Shown here one piece after another: positions 8,473 through 15,834 of a stretch of 64,000 nt of DNA; positions within the stretch are counted from its first letter, which is position 1; each line of letters opens with the position of its first letter. The notes below the pieces were generated by a model, which saw only the letters and a program-made list of their open reading frames with translations, did no database searches and had not been told where the DNA came from. Both the position numbers and the translations under genes were made by a program. The DNA is from Brevibacillus fluminis (GTDB taxonomy: Bacteria > Bacillota > Bacilli > Brevibacillales > Brevibacillaceae). The DNA lies in assembly GCF_003710825.1 (NCBI RefSeq), contig NZ_RHHQ01000003.1, forward strand, positions 1-64,000. Reading direction: 5' to 3'.

Positions 8473-9087
8473 ATGAGAGAATTTTACGATGTTACAGATC
8501 CTGAAGCCTTAAAGTCATTGGCGATCCCCGAGCGTGTGAAAATTCTAGAGTTATTCGAAGATTTGGAGCCGCGTACAGCCAAGCAGATCGCGACAGAGCT
8601 GGGTGAAAACGCAGCCCGCCTTCACTATCATGTCAAAGAGCTGGTACGTGTCGGCTTGCTTGAGCAGGTGGATACCCGTGTCAAAGGTTCCATCGTCGAA
8701 AAGTATTACCAGCCTGTAGCCAAGCTGATCACAGTCAAACTGCAAGTGATGATCGAGGAAAATGCGCACCAGTTGAGCGACGTGATGTTTACGCCAATCC
8801 GTACCACCGAGCAGGACCTCATGCGTACATTGAACCATTTCATCGCTAGCGATGTCGATGTCCGCAAAGAGTATAAGGATACATTCGGGTACAACACTAC
8901 CGAATTCAACCTGACAAAAGAAGAGCGGAAAGAGTTTTTAAGCGAAGTTTCCAACCTGATCAAACGGTACCGTGAGCTGAAGCCGGACGAGAACCGCAGA
9001 AAGTACAAATTCTACGACATCCTCTTCCCGTATACACCGCCACATCCGTCCGAAGATGCGGACGAGCCGTTTGAAGACATCGATTAA
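8473..9087 (+). CDS. ArsR-like winged-helix regulator with helical C-terminal domain
   Basis: This 204-aa predicted DNA-binding protein has a winged helix in its first 85 residues. PERVKILELFEDLEPRTAKQI leads into the recognition helix GENAARLHYHVKELVRVGLL, then the wing DTRVKGSIVEKYYQPVAK. The remaining 120 residues are highly charged and helical and end in an acidic tail. No cysteine metal-sensor pair typical of ArsR is present, so the effector is unknown. It is transcribed alone and followed by a 41-bp repeat element and a bidirectional terminator. Confidence 0.8.
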   Translation: MREFYDVTDPEALKSLAIPERVKILELFEDLEPRTAKQIATELGENAARLHYHVKELVRVGLLEQVDTRVKGSIVEKYYQPVAKLITVKLQVMIEENAHQLSDVMFTPIRTTEQDLMRTLNHFIASDVDVRKEYKDTFGYNTTEFNLTKEERKEFLSEVSNLIKRYRELKPDENRRKYKFYDILFPYTPPHPSEDADEPFEDID

Positions 9088-9169
9088 TCACGCACATCCT
9101 GTAATGAAATGCGGTCCCTCCAAGCGATTGGACGGGGCCTTCGTCATGATAACCCCGTTCCAGTTAGAA

Positions 9170-9210
9170 AACCTGGATACGTCATGCTTTTTGGCGGAGC
9201 CGCGGTTGCA
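9170..9210 (+). repeat. 41-bp hairpin element, copy A
   Basis: One of four 41-bp elements in this window that begin AACCTGG and end GGTTGCA. The ends pair (AACC with GGTT) and the inner arms pair up to a loop of about six bases. It sits in the 3' region of the HTH gene, four bases before the shared terminator's A/T-run. In this copy CGTC pairs with GGCG through a G-T wobble. Confidence 0.75.
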
Positions 9211-9214
9211 TTTA

Positions 9215-9257
9215 CAAAAAAGGGGACAGCCTCTTCTCGAGAGCTGTCCCCTTTTTA
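9215..9257. terminator. Bidirectional terminator between the HTH gene and ribU
   Basis: GGGGACAGC (9222-9230) pairs perfectly with GCTGTCCCC (9243-9251), flanked by A- and T-runs, so it can serve both convergent genes. Confidence 0.9.
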
Positions 9258-9875
9258 TCATTCTCCCATATGTTTGATTCGTGGTTCGATTTTGACATAT
9301 ATCAAAAATGCCAAAATGGAAACAAGAACACCTTTTACAATATTGAAAGGCGCAATGCCATATACGATCAACGACCACAAGCTGTCCATCTGGAACATTT
9401 CCAGCAGTTTTTCTACCGGCATTTGGTACAAGACAGCATAGGCCGGAATCATCACAAAATAGTTGGCTACCGACATAAACACCGTCATCAGAACGGTTCC
9501 GAGCGCGAACCCGGCAATCAGCGAGCCTCTCCCCTTGCCCAAGCGCTGCATCGTGACCGTCAAATAAATGAAGCAGGCGCCAGCAATAAAGTTGGCCAAT
9601 TCACCAATCAGCAAGCCATCTGTGTTTTTCAGCAGCAAATGGAGTCCGTTTTTCAGCAATTCCACCATGATGCCAGCCACAGGACCGAATACCAGTCCCG
9701 CGAAAATGCCGGGCAGTGTGCTGAAATCAAGCTTCAAGAACGTCGGGAAAAACGGCAGCGGGATTTCCAACGCTTGCAGAATAAAGGCAACCGCCGCCAA
9801 AACCGGGATCGCCACCAGCCGTTTCATCTGTGTCGGCTGATTCAAAGACAATTCATTTTTTTGCATCTGTTCCAT
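9258..9875 (-). CDS. ribU: Riboflavin ECF transporter S component
   Basis: This 205-aa integral membrane protein is the substrate-binding subunit of an energy-coupling factor riboflavin importer. It works with the shared EcfA/EcfT module encoded elsewhere. There are five to six hydrophobic helices, with the conserved LxFPxFLKLDFSTLPG block (about 41-58) and NxFVMIPAY segment (about 138-147) of RibU. The N-terminus (1-17) is polar and cytosolic. The assignment is reinforced by the FMN riboswitch in its leader. Confidence 0.95.
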   Translation of the reverse strand: MEQMQKNELSLNQPTQMKRLVAIPVLAAVAFILQALEIPLPFFPTFLKLDFSTLPGIFAGLVFGPVAGIMVELLKNGLHLLLKNTDGLLIGELANFIAGACFIYLTVTMQRLGKGRGSLIAGFALGTVLMTVFMSVANYFVMIPAYAVLYQMPVEKLLEMFQMDSLWSLIVYGIAPFNIVKGVLVSILAFLIYVKIEPRIKHMGE

Positions 9876-9944
9876 CTCCTCTTTGGCTACTTCTCCTTCT
9901 TGAGGAATGGCAACAGTCTCGCGGCACGCCCTGCCAGACGAAAC

Positions 9945-9990
9945 GTAAAAAGCCCCTGAGCTGCATCATAAGACGCATGATTCGGGGGCA
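9945..9990 (-). terminator. Terminator in the ribU leader (riboswitch expression platform)
   Basis: On the minus strand GCCCCC...TCAGGGGC forms a long imperfect stem followed by TTTTT, between the FMN aptamer (10119-10260) and the ribU start at 9875. It is placed to terminate transcription when FMN is bound, although it lies about 130 nt after the aptamer. Confidence 0.6.
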
Positions 9991-10118
9991 TGGGTATCGT
10001 TTCTTGCGTGAAAATGAGATAGGGAAATAAGAGGTGCTCCATCCCGCAAAACGGCGCCTCATCCACCCCAGTCATTTGCACAAGCAAACAAGCACGTGTG
10101 CGAACGTACTGTCGTCAT

Positions 10119-10260
10119 CCTTCTCCCATCCAGACTGTACTGTCGGCTTTGGAATCGCACCAAATCCTGCACCCTGCCGCTTGAAGCGACGAGAGGCTCG
10201 CGGGCTTACACAAAAATCGTGATCACCGCCGGTCGGGAATTTCACCCTGCCCCGAAGGAA
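10119..10260 (-). promoter_or_regulatory. FMN riboswitch (RFN element) controlling ribU
   Basis: The minus strand carries the conserved RFN aptamer blocks in order: GGGGCAGGGTGAAATTCCC, GACCGGCGGT, AGCCCGCGA, CAGGATTTGGTG...ATTCCAAAGCCGACAGT, and AGTCTGGATGGGAGAAGG. FMN binding represses riboflavin uptake or synthesis genes in Firmicutes. The downstream ribU gene is a textbook target. Confidence 0.96.
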
Positions 10261-10281
10261 TTGTGAAGTTTTTTCCCACTT

Positions 10282-10310
10282 ATTATATACGCGGGTATTG
10301 TTTTTGACAA
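10282..10310 (-). promoter_or_regulatory. SigA-type promoter of the FMN riboswitch/ribU unit
   Basis: On the minus strand TTGTCA (10305-10310) and TATAAT (10282-10287) are separated by 17 bp, ending about 22 bp upstream of the aptamer. The rest of the stretch 10311-10569 is AT-rich and holds no gene I can support. Confidence 0.7.
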
Positions 10311-10569
10311 TAAGAATTGCTACCTAATTCCTAGGAATTATTTCATTCGAGCTTCTCGTGTTGTTAAAACCACCTTTTTTTGTACTTAGACATTCGTCCT
10401 GTACTTCTCTCCTTCCCTCTTCTTGACTGCCTTTTGGCAATATTGCCTGAACGTTAGTATCCCAACCATCCCCTCTTCAGCAATAATGAGATGCACCCGA
10501 CCGCGCTCTTTGCCATACGACAGCGCGTAGAGGCGTCGATCGATACTCATGAAGAAGGTGGTCATCTTG

Positions 10570-10896
10570 ATGGCAGATGAGGTACAAATAAGCCTCGCCC
10601 AAACCAAAAAAGCGATTGTCACAAACCTTTATCACTTGATCAAATCGGTGCCGGACGATACGAACCGTACGTCCGTCGTCAGTCTTCTCACGTACTTGAA
10701 CGGACTGCTCCGCATCAAAATCGTCACCCCGCCGACAGCGGAAATCATGACCTTGATCAAAGCCCAAAAGCCAATCTTATATAGTGCTGCCCGCAGAGCT
10801 TTATTCCCTTCTTCACATCTCTACATGCTTTTTCAGATCGATATGGATCCGAAGCTGGCAGTAGAGCGTTTGTCACACTACGTAGAGGAACTGTAA
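10570..10896 (+). CDS. Hypothetical helical protein
   Basis: This 108-aa predicted cytosolic protein is not recognised. It is mostly helical, with ISLAQTKKAIVTNLYHLIK near the N-terminus and a closing helix AVERLSHYVEEL. It has no cysteine, no membrane segment and no motif I can name. The ATG at 10570 has AGAAGGTGG eight bases upstream; an in-frame ATG at 10549 would lie inside and before that ribosome site. It stands alone between the ribU leader and a strong hairpin. Confidence 0.65.
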   Translation: MADEVQISLAQTKKAIVTNLYHLIKSVPDDTNRTSVVSLLTYLNGLLRIKIVTPPTAEIMTLIKAQKPILYSAARRALFPSSHLYMLFQIDMDPKLAVERLSHYVEEL

Positions 10897-10909
10897 TCGT
10901 CACAGTAAA

Positions 10910-10948
10910 ATACGCCGAATCCCGATGAAAATCAAGGATTCGGCGTAT
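10910..10948. terminator. Perfect 13-bp hairpin, terminator-like
   Basis: ATACGCCGAATCC (10910-10922) pairs perfectly with GGATTCGGCGTAT (10936-10948). A short T-run follows on the minus strand (TTTT), so it suits the ABC-2 operon on that strand best. Confidence 0.7.
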
Positions 10949-10978
10949 CGTGCTAACTGCTTTTTGGATTATAAACGC

Positions 10979-11776
10979 CTACGAACCGGCGCCTTGGTAT
11001 TTTTTCACACCATACTGCCAGACAGCGATACCGATGGCAAAAAAGATCACGCCCATCACGGGAGTCAGCATGGTGAACGTGTACCACTGCTCTTTTTTCA
11101 AGAAGTAGGCGGACGGATAAAAGCCGACGAATGCAAACGGCAAAATGTAGGTTAGCAAAAACCCGATCAGCTTGTTGTAAATCTCCACCGGGTAGCGACC
11201 GTAGTTTTGCAGGTTCCAAATCATCGGGGAAATCCCGGTCCGCGAATCAGAGAAAAAGCTGACCGCAGCGATCGCCGTGTACACGCCAGCATAAATCAGG
11301 ACGCTGCTGATCACTAGCCCGATAAAAATAAACGGATCGTACCACGTAAAGCTGAGCTTGAGCTGAAAGGCAGCATAGCCCATGATGATCAAGCCGCTGA
11401 TCACGCCGAAAATGCGGTCCGGCGCGATTGATTCTAGGCAAACTTGCGCAAGATTGTGAACCGGGCGCGTCAGGATGCGGTCCATCTCGCCGCGGATGAT
11501 GTAGCGCTCGTTGAAATCCCAAAATCCGAAAAACATGCTGAACAGTGCGTACGGAATCAAAAAGAAGCCATAAATGAAAATCACTTCATACATCGTCCAT
11601 TCTTTCAGCGTAGGCACATGCTGGAAGACGACAATGATGAAAACAAGATTGATCAGCTCGAATACCAGATTCGAGACGAGCTCGCCAAGGAAATCCGCGC
11701 GGTAGGCAAGCCGCGTTTTGAAATATTGGCTCAAGTAATCGGCAAACAAACGAAAGATGGTTCCCACGTTCTTCAT
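10979..11776 (-). CDS. ABC-2 type exporter permease (second subunit)
   Basis: This 265-aa membrane protein has about six predicted helices, starting with an amphipathic N-terminus (FRLFADYLSQYFKTRLAYRADF), and fits the ABC-2 permease family of the DUF990 kind. It would pair with the neighbouring permease and the ATPase encoded upstream to form an exporter. It starts 6 bp after the end of the other permease gene. The substrate is unknown; similar two-permease systems are linked to drug or peptide export. Confidence 0.85.
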   Translation of the reverse strand: MKNVGTIFRLFADYLSQYFKTRLAYRADFLGELVSNLVFELINLVFIIVVFQHVPTLKEWTMYEVIFIYGFFLIPYALFSMFFGFWDFNERYIIRGEMDRILTRPVHNLAQVCLESIAPDRIFGVISGLIIMGYAAFQLKLSFTWYDPFIFIGLVISSVLIYAGVYTAIAAVSFFSDSRTGISPMIWNLQNYGRYPVEIYNKLIGFLLTYILPFAFVGFYPSAYFLKKEQWYTFTMLTPVMGVIFFAIGIAVWQYGVKKYQGAGS

Positions 11777-11782
11777 GTTACA

Positions 11783-12577
11783 TCACCCTCCCTGCACGAT
11801 CAGCCTGCGGCGCGCACGTGTCCACAACAGCCAGATCGGGAGCAAAATCACGAATACCCAAATGAGCTGGATGCCGATGACCGTCAAAGCCCGATCGGCC
11901 TGAATGGCTCCGGTAAAAATCATGCTCGGGTAGTAATTGATCGCTTGGAACGGCAGCCATCCCATTGCTGTCTGCGCCCATAGCGGGAAGAAGCTGATCG
12001 GCAAAATCAAACCAGATAACAGATCGACCACGACGCGTTTTGCGTGCATCATGCCTTCATTGCGGAATAAAAAGAACGTCAGCACGCCGGTCAACAGGTT
12101 GATCTCCGTGTTGATGATGAAGGCCAATAGCAAGCTGACCAAATACAGCCCCCAGGCAGCCAAGCTTGGCGGAAAGCTGAGCGGCAAAAAGATGCTGACC
12201 AGCACCATCCCCGGCAGCGCAAAAAAGATCATGCGAAAAATGCCTTCCCCCAGCGCTTGTGCCGTCTTGACCGACAAATAGTTGTACGGCCGGATCATTT
12301 CGATGGCGACTTTTCCATCGCGCACATCTTGGGCGATCTCCTGATCGATATTATTGAAGTAAAATGCCCGGGACATCCAGGCAATCGCCACATAGGAAGT
12401 CATCTGGGCCACGGACAAGCCTGCCAGATTGGGTTGGTCGCCATAGATCGCGCTCCACAAAAAGTAATACGCCCCGATATTCAGCCCATAAATGATGATA
12501 CCGCTGTAATAGTTGACCCGATAAGCGAGCAAGGTGAGAAAACGCATGCGGATCAGCTCGGCGTACAGTTTACCCAT
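11783..12577 (-). CDS. ABC-2 type exporter permease (first subunit)
   Basis: This 264-aa integral membrane protein has six predicted helices and the same overall pattern as the adjacent permease. The N-terminal LIRMRFLTLLAYRVNYYSG is typical of this ABC-2 subfamily. Its start codon overlaps the end of the ATPase gene by 8 bp, so the two are translationally coupled. Together with its neighbours it forms a complete ATPase-permease-permease exporter. The substrate is not deducible. Confidence 0.85.
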   Translation of the reverse strand: MGKLYAELIRMRFLTLLAYRVNYYSGIIIYGLNIGAYYFLWSAIYGDQPNLAGLSVAQMTSYVAIAWMSRAFYFNNIDQEIAQDVRDGKVAIEMIRPYNYLSVKTAQALGEGIFRMIFFALPGMVLVSIFLPLSFPPSLAAWGLYLVSLLLAFIINTEINLLTGVLTFFLFRNEGMMHAKRVVVDLLSGLILPISFFPLWAQTAMGWLPFQAINYYPSMIFTGAIQADRALTVIGIQLIWVFVILLPIWLLWTRARRRLIVQGG

Positions 12578-13580
12578 GGCTCACTACCTCGCCATCCGTC
12601 GAGTAAATGTTGCGCACAATTTCTTCTGTGTTTGTCTCCAGCATTTTCACATCTGCTACTTCAAACGAAGCCATGACGGTCGACAAGACGTGAGGGAGCG
12701 CATTTTGGCTCTGCTTCATCCGTACGCGCACGCTCAAATTGTTCTCGGCCGTCAAATCACAGACATAATCGCCAAGCGCCGCGCGGACTTGTTCGACAGT
12801 CGTGCGCTGCTTGAACTGGAACACCACCTCGGTACCGTCGCCCCAACGCGTTTTCAAATCGTGCAACAGCCCGTCGAAGATCAGCTTCCCTTTGTCCATG
12901 ACGATGACGCGTTTACAGAGTGCTTCGATGTCGGACACGTCATGTGTCGTCAGAAGGATGGTCATTTTTTCCGTCTGGTTCAAATTGTGCAAGAAGTCGC
13001 GAATCTTTTGCTTCACCAGTACATCCAGCCCGACTGTCGGTTCATCCAAAAACAGCAGCTTGGGCTTGTGGATCAGGGAAGCGGCGATCTCACATCGCAT
13101 CCGCTGGCCGAGACTCAGCTTCCGCACCGGCTGGTTGACGAATGGAGATATCTCCAGTTCCTCCACCAAACGGTCAAGCCATGCGTTGCCAGCAGCGTCG
13201 TCCACTTTGTAAACACGCCGCAGAAGGCGGAACGATTCGAGGGGTGACAAGTCCCACCACAGCTGCGAGCGTTGACCGAATACAACACCGATCGACTTGA
13301 CGTATTCCTCCCGTTCTTTAAACGGCACGAATCCGTTCAGGCTCATTTCGCCCCCTGTCGGCGTCAAAATTCCCGTAAGCATCTTGATCGTAGTCGATTT
13401 GCCAGCGCCGTTTTCGCCGATCAGGGCAAAAATTTCGCCCTCCTCCACATCAAAGGAGATTGAATCGACGGCCTTCACCGTCTTGTATTCCCGACTGAAC
13501 AAATCCCGCAACGCGCCGCCGAGCCCTGCGCGCGCCTGATGGATCTTGAATTCCTTTTGCAGGTTCTTTACGTGGATCAT
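12570..13580 (-). CDS. ABC-2 exporter ATP-binding protein
   Basis: This 336-aa ATPase of the DrrA/NodI-like group has Walker A GENGAGKST, a Q-loop in FGQRSQLWWDL, signature LSLGQRMRCEIA, Walker B KLLFLDEPTVGLD, and an H-loop in LLTTHDVSDIE. A C-terminal extension of about 90 residues follows the nucleotide-binding domain, as is usual in this group. I prefer the ATG at 13580 (AAGGA nine bases upstream) to the GTG two codons earlier. It heads the three-gene operon. Confidence 0.93.
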   Translation of the reverse strand: MIHVKNLQKEFKIHQARAGLGGALRDLFSREYKTVKAVDSISFDVEEGEIFALIGENGAGKSTTIKMLTGILTPTGGEMSLNGFVPFKEREEYVKSIGVVFGQRSQLWWDLSPLESFRLLRRVYKVDDAAGNAWLDRLVEELEISPFVNQPVRKLSLGQRMRCEIAASLIHKPKLLFLDEPTVGLDVLVKQKIRDFLHNLNQTEKMTILLTTHDVSDIEALCKRVIVMDKGKLIFDGLLHDLKTRWGDGTEVVFQFKQRTTVEQVRAALGDYVCDLTAENNLSVRVRMKQSQNALPHVLSTVMASFEVADVKMLETNTEEIVRNIYSTDGEVVSHG

Positions 13581-13849
13581 TTTCACACATCCTTACCACT
13601 TGAAAAGATCGAATACCTTTGTAAGTGTATATGAGACTCGTAGCGCGATGCAAAGAAAAATGCGCAGTGAATCTGCTCGTTACGAAAAAGCAGGCATGAT
13701 AACCAGCAAATAGATGATCTCTTCTATATATAGAAACTTCACCTATGCGACCTGGGATGACAGCCGCGGAGCCCCAGACCTTCCCCGCTTGCTTAAATGT
13801 GTTATCATATTCGGTGATACCATTTCGGAAAAAAAGCGAGGAATGATTT

Positions 13850-15148
13850 ATGAATCACGAGAATTCAGCCCGTCTTCATGAAAAAGCTCTGGATTGCATC
13901 GTCGGCGGCGTAAACAGCCCGTCCCGTTCGTTCAAAGCGGTTGGCGGCGGCGCTCCTGTCGCGATGGAACGTGCCCAAGGAGCTTATTTCTGGGATGTCG
14001 ACGGCAACCGTTACATCGACTACTTGGCGGCATACGGCCCGATCATCACCGGCCATGCGCATCCACATATCACCAAGGCGATCGTTCGCGCTGCGGAAAA
14101 CGGCACCCTATACGGAACACCGACCCCGTGGGAAGTCCAATTTGCGGAAATGATTCGCGAAGCGATCCCATCGATGGAAAAAATCCGCTTCAACAATTCG
14201 GGTACCGAAGCCGTCATGACGTGCATTCGCGTGGCCCGCGCCTATACCAATCGAATCAAAATCATCAAGTTCGCCGGCTGCTATCACGGTCACTCCGATC
14301 TCGTGCTGGTGGCAGCGGGCTCCGGCCCTTCCACGCTTGGAATTCCAGACAGCGCAGGTATTCCGCAAAGCATTGCCAATGAAGTGATCACCGTTCCGTT
14401 CAATGATATCGACGCCTATGCAGACGCAATCAAAAAGTGGGGCAGTGAAGTTGCAGGGGTTCTGGTCGAGCCGATTGTCGGCAACTTCGGGATCGTCGAA
14501 CCAAAGCCAGGCTTCCTCGAAGAAGTGAACCGTTTGACGCATGAAGCAGGCGCGCTCGTCATTTACGATGAGGTAATCACGGGCTTCCGCTTCTGCTACG
14601 GCGGTGCGCAAAACTTGCTCGGCGTCACACCGGACCTGACGGCATTGGGCAAAATCATCGGCGGCTGCCTGCCGATCGGCGCTTACGGCGGACGCAAAGA
14701 CATCATGGAGCAAGTTGCACCGCTCGGCCCTGCATACCAAGCGGGAACAATGGCCGGTAACCCAGCTTCGATCCAAGCGGGCATCGCTTGCCTGGAAGTG
14801 CTGAAACAGCCTGGCGTGTACGAAGAGCTCGATCGCCTTGGCGCCATTCTGGAGGACGGAATCCGCTCGGCAGCTGCCAAACATGGCGTACCCATCCAGT
14901 TGAATCGTGTCAAAGGCGCTCTCGCTGTTTATTTCACGGACAAAGAAGTCGTCAACTACGATGATGCGCAAACGGCAGACAGCGAGACGTTCGGCCGCTT
15001 TTTCCGCTTGATGCTCGAGGAAGGGATCTGCCTGGCTCCGTCCAAATACGAGGCATGGTTCATCACCACCGCTCACACAGAAGCGGATGTGCGCGAAACG
15101 CTCGCTGCAGTGGACCGTTCTTTCGCAGCATTGGCTAGCACGCGTTAA
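13850..15148 (+). CDS. hemL: Glutamate-1-semialdehyde 2,1-aminomutase
   Basis: This 432-aa PLP enzyme converts glutamate-1-semialdehyde to 5-aminolevulinate in the C5 tetrapyrrole pathway. Visible signatures are [11 protein letters not shown] near the N-terminus, [18 protein letters not shown] for cofactor phosphate binding, D240 in [12 protein letters not shown], and the Schiff-base Lys268 in [16 protein letters not shown]. The length fits the family. The gene is isolated from other hem genes, resembling the second copy (GsaB) of Bacilli, so a hemL in the main haem operon may also exist elsewhere. AGGA lies 8 bases before the ATG. Confidence 0.96.
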   Translation: MNHENSARLHEKALDCIVGGVNSPSRSFKAVGGGAPVAMERAQGAYFWDVDGNRYIDYLAAYGPIITGHAHPHITKAIVRAAENGTLYGTPTPWEVQFAEMIREAIPSMEKIRFNNSGTEAVMTCIRVARAYTNRIKIIKFAGCYHGHSDLVLVAAGSGPSTLGIPDSAGIPQSIANEVITVPFNDIDAYADAIKKWGSEVAGVLVEPIVGNFGIVEPKPGFLEEVNRLTHEAGALVIYDEVITGFRFCYGGAQNLLGVTPDLTALGKIIGGCLPIGAYGGRKDIMEQVAPLGPAYQAGTMAGNPASIQAGIACLEVLKQPGVYEELDRLGAILEDGIRSAAAKHGVPIQLNRVKGALAVYFTDKEVVNYDDAQTADSETFGRFFRLMLEEGICLAPSKYEAWFITTAHTEADVRETLAAVDRSFAALASTR

Positions 15149-15232
15149 TCACCAGCAATTTCCGAAAGCCTGCCTCGTGTTCTAAGACATACTAGGAGTG
15201 AAATGTCTCTTATTATGATCAGGAGGTGCCAT

Positions 15233-15373
15233 ATGTCAAAAGGCGAAAAAAGCTATCCTCAAGCACCTGAGCAAACATTGGATTCAAAAATGAGTTCAAA
15301 AATGCTTGAAGTAACCGGATTTCAAAATCCGCGTAAAACCGAGCACCATAAGGGCCAAAAGCAGGATTCATAA
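15233..15373 (+). CDS. Small hydrophilic 46-aa protein
   Basis: This 46-aa polar protein (MSKGEKSYPQAPEQTLDSKM at its start) has a nearly ideal ribosome site, AGGAGGTGCCAT before the ATG, and its own terminator, so it is probably real. It has no cysteine or membrane segment and is rich in Lys, Gln and Ser, like many minor spore proteins of Bacilli. I cannot place it in a family. It lies 84 bp after hemL. Confidence 0.65.
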   Translation: MSKGEKSYPQAPEQTLDSKMSSKMLEVTGFQNPRKTEHHKGQKQDS

Positions 15374-15381
15374 GACATTTA

Positions 15382-15427
15382 CGAGGCACTCCGGGCGCTA
15401 AACAGCGTGCAGAGTGCCTCGTTTTTT
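15382..15427 (+). terminator. Intrinsic terminator after the 46-aa gene
   Basis: CGAGGCACTC pairs with GAGTGCCTCG (10 bp) around a 20-nt loop and is followed by six T. From here to 15639 the sequence is very AT-rich and no gene is seen. Confidence 0.9.
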
Positions 15428-15639
15428 ACATAAAAATTCATCCTATTTGCATATTATATTCATTTTACAGATATTACAGAAAATTTTCATTTGTTCATGC
15501 GACGTACTTACTGTTATAACACAAAATTTTTTACTGATTTTACCGGTATAAAAACGAACGTTTTTATTAATTTAAAAATGAACGTACGTGAATAATAACC
15601 ATTCGATAATACATGTCACAAAATTGCTAAAAAATTAAT

Positions 15640-15668
15640 TTGTATAAAAACGCTTACATTTGTATAAT
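15640..15668 (+). promoter_or_regulatory. Candidate SigA promoter of gltB
   Basis: TTGTAT (15640-15645) and TATAAT (15663-15668) are separated by 17 bp, inside the AT-rich region upstream of gltB. It implies a leader of about 155 nt. I do not recognise a GltC-type T-N11-A box with confidence. Confidence 0.55.
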
Positions 15669-15791
15669 TAGCCAATCTCAGGTTGTATCTTCAGAATATT
15701 CGTGTTATCCTTATGATACTTTTTTTGTACTGATAAGAATTTTTAAACAATTCTTGTCTCGCAGCAGCGCTTTCTAAGCCTGTCATTCTTT

Positions 15792-15834
15792 AAAGGAGGT
15801 GGAGGATCGGTTTTAAAAAGCCGATCAGAGTATG
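15792..15834 (+). promoter_or_regulatory. gltB ribosome site separated from its start codon by a hairpin
   Basis: A strong Shine-Dalgarno sequence AAAGGAGG (15792-15799) lies 32 bases before the ATG at 15832, too far for normal initiation. Between them GATCGG (15805-15810) pairs with CCGATC (15821-15826), and the A/T loop can extend the stem. Folding removes 22 nt from the linear path and leaves about 10 nt between ribosome site and start. No alternative start codon lies in frame, because TAA occurs at 15814-15816. Confidence 0.55.

Noticed and set aside
9170-9210. Integron attC site
   Set aside because: The element begins AAC and ends in a GTT block like attC, but the bases beyond these do not fit RYYYAAC/GTTRRRY, the size is too small and no integrase or cassette array is nearby.
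9830-10222. Short ORFs across the ribU leader and FMN riboswitch
   Set aside because: They overlap a clear riboswitch and terminator and lack ribosome sites.
14108-15076. 322-codon ORF antisense to hemL
   Set aside because: It is a shadow of the GC-rich third positions of hemL; no start signal and no family resemblance.
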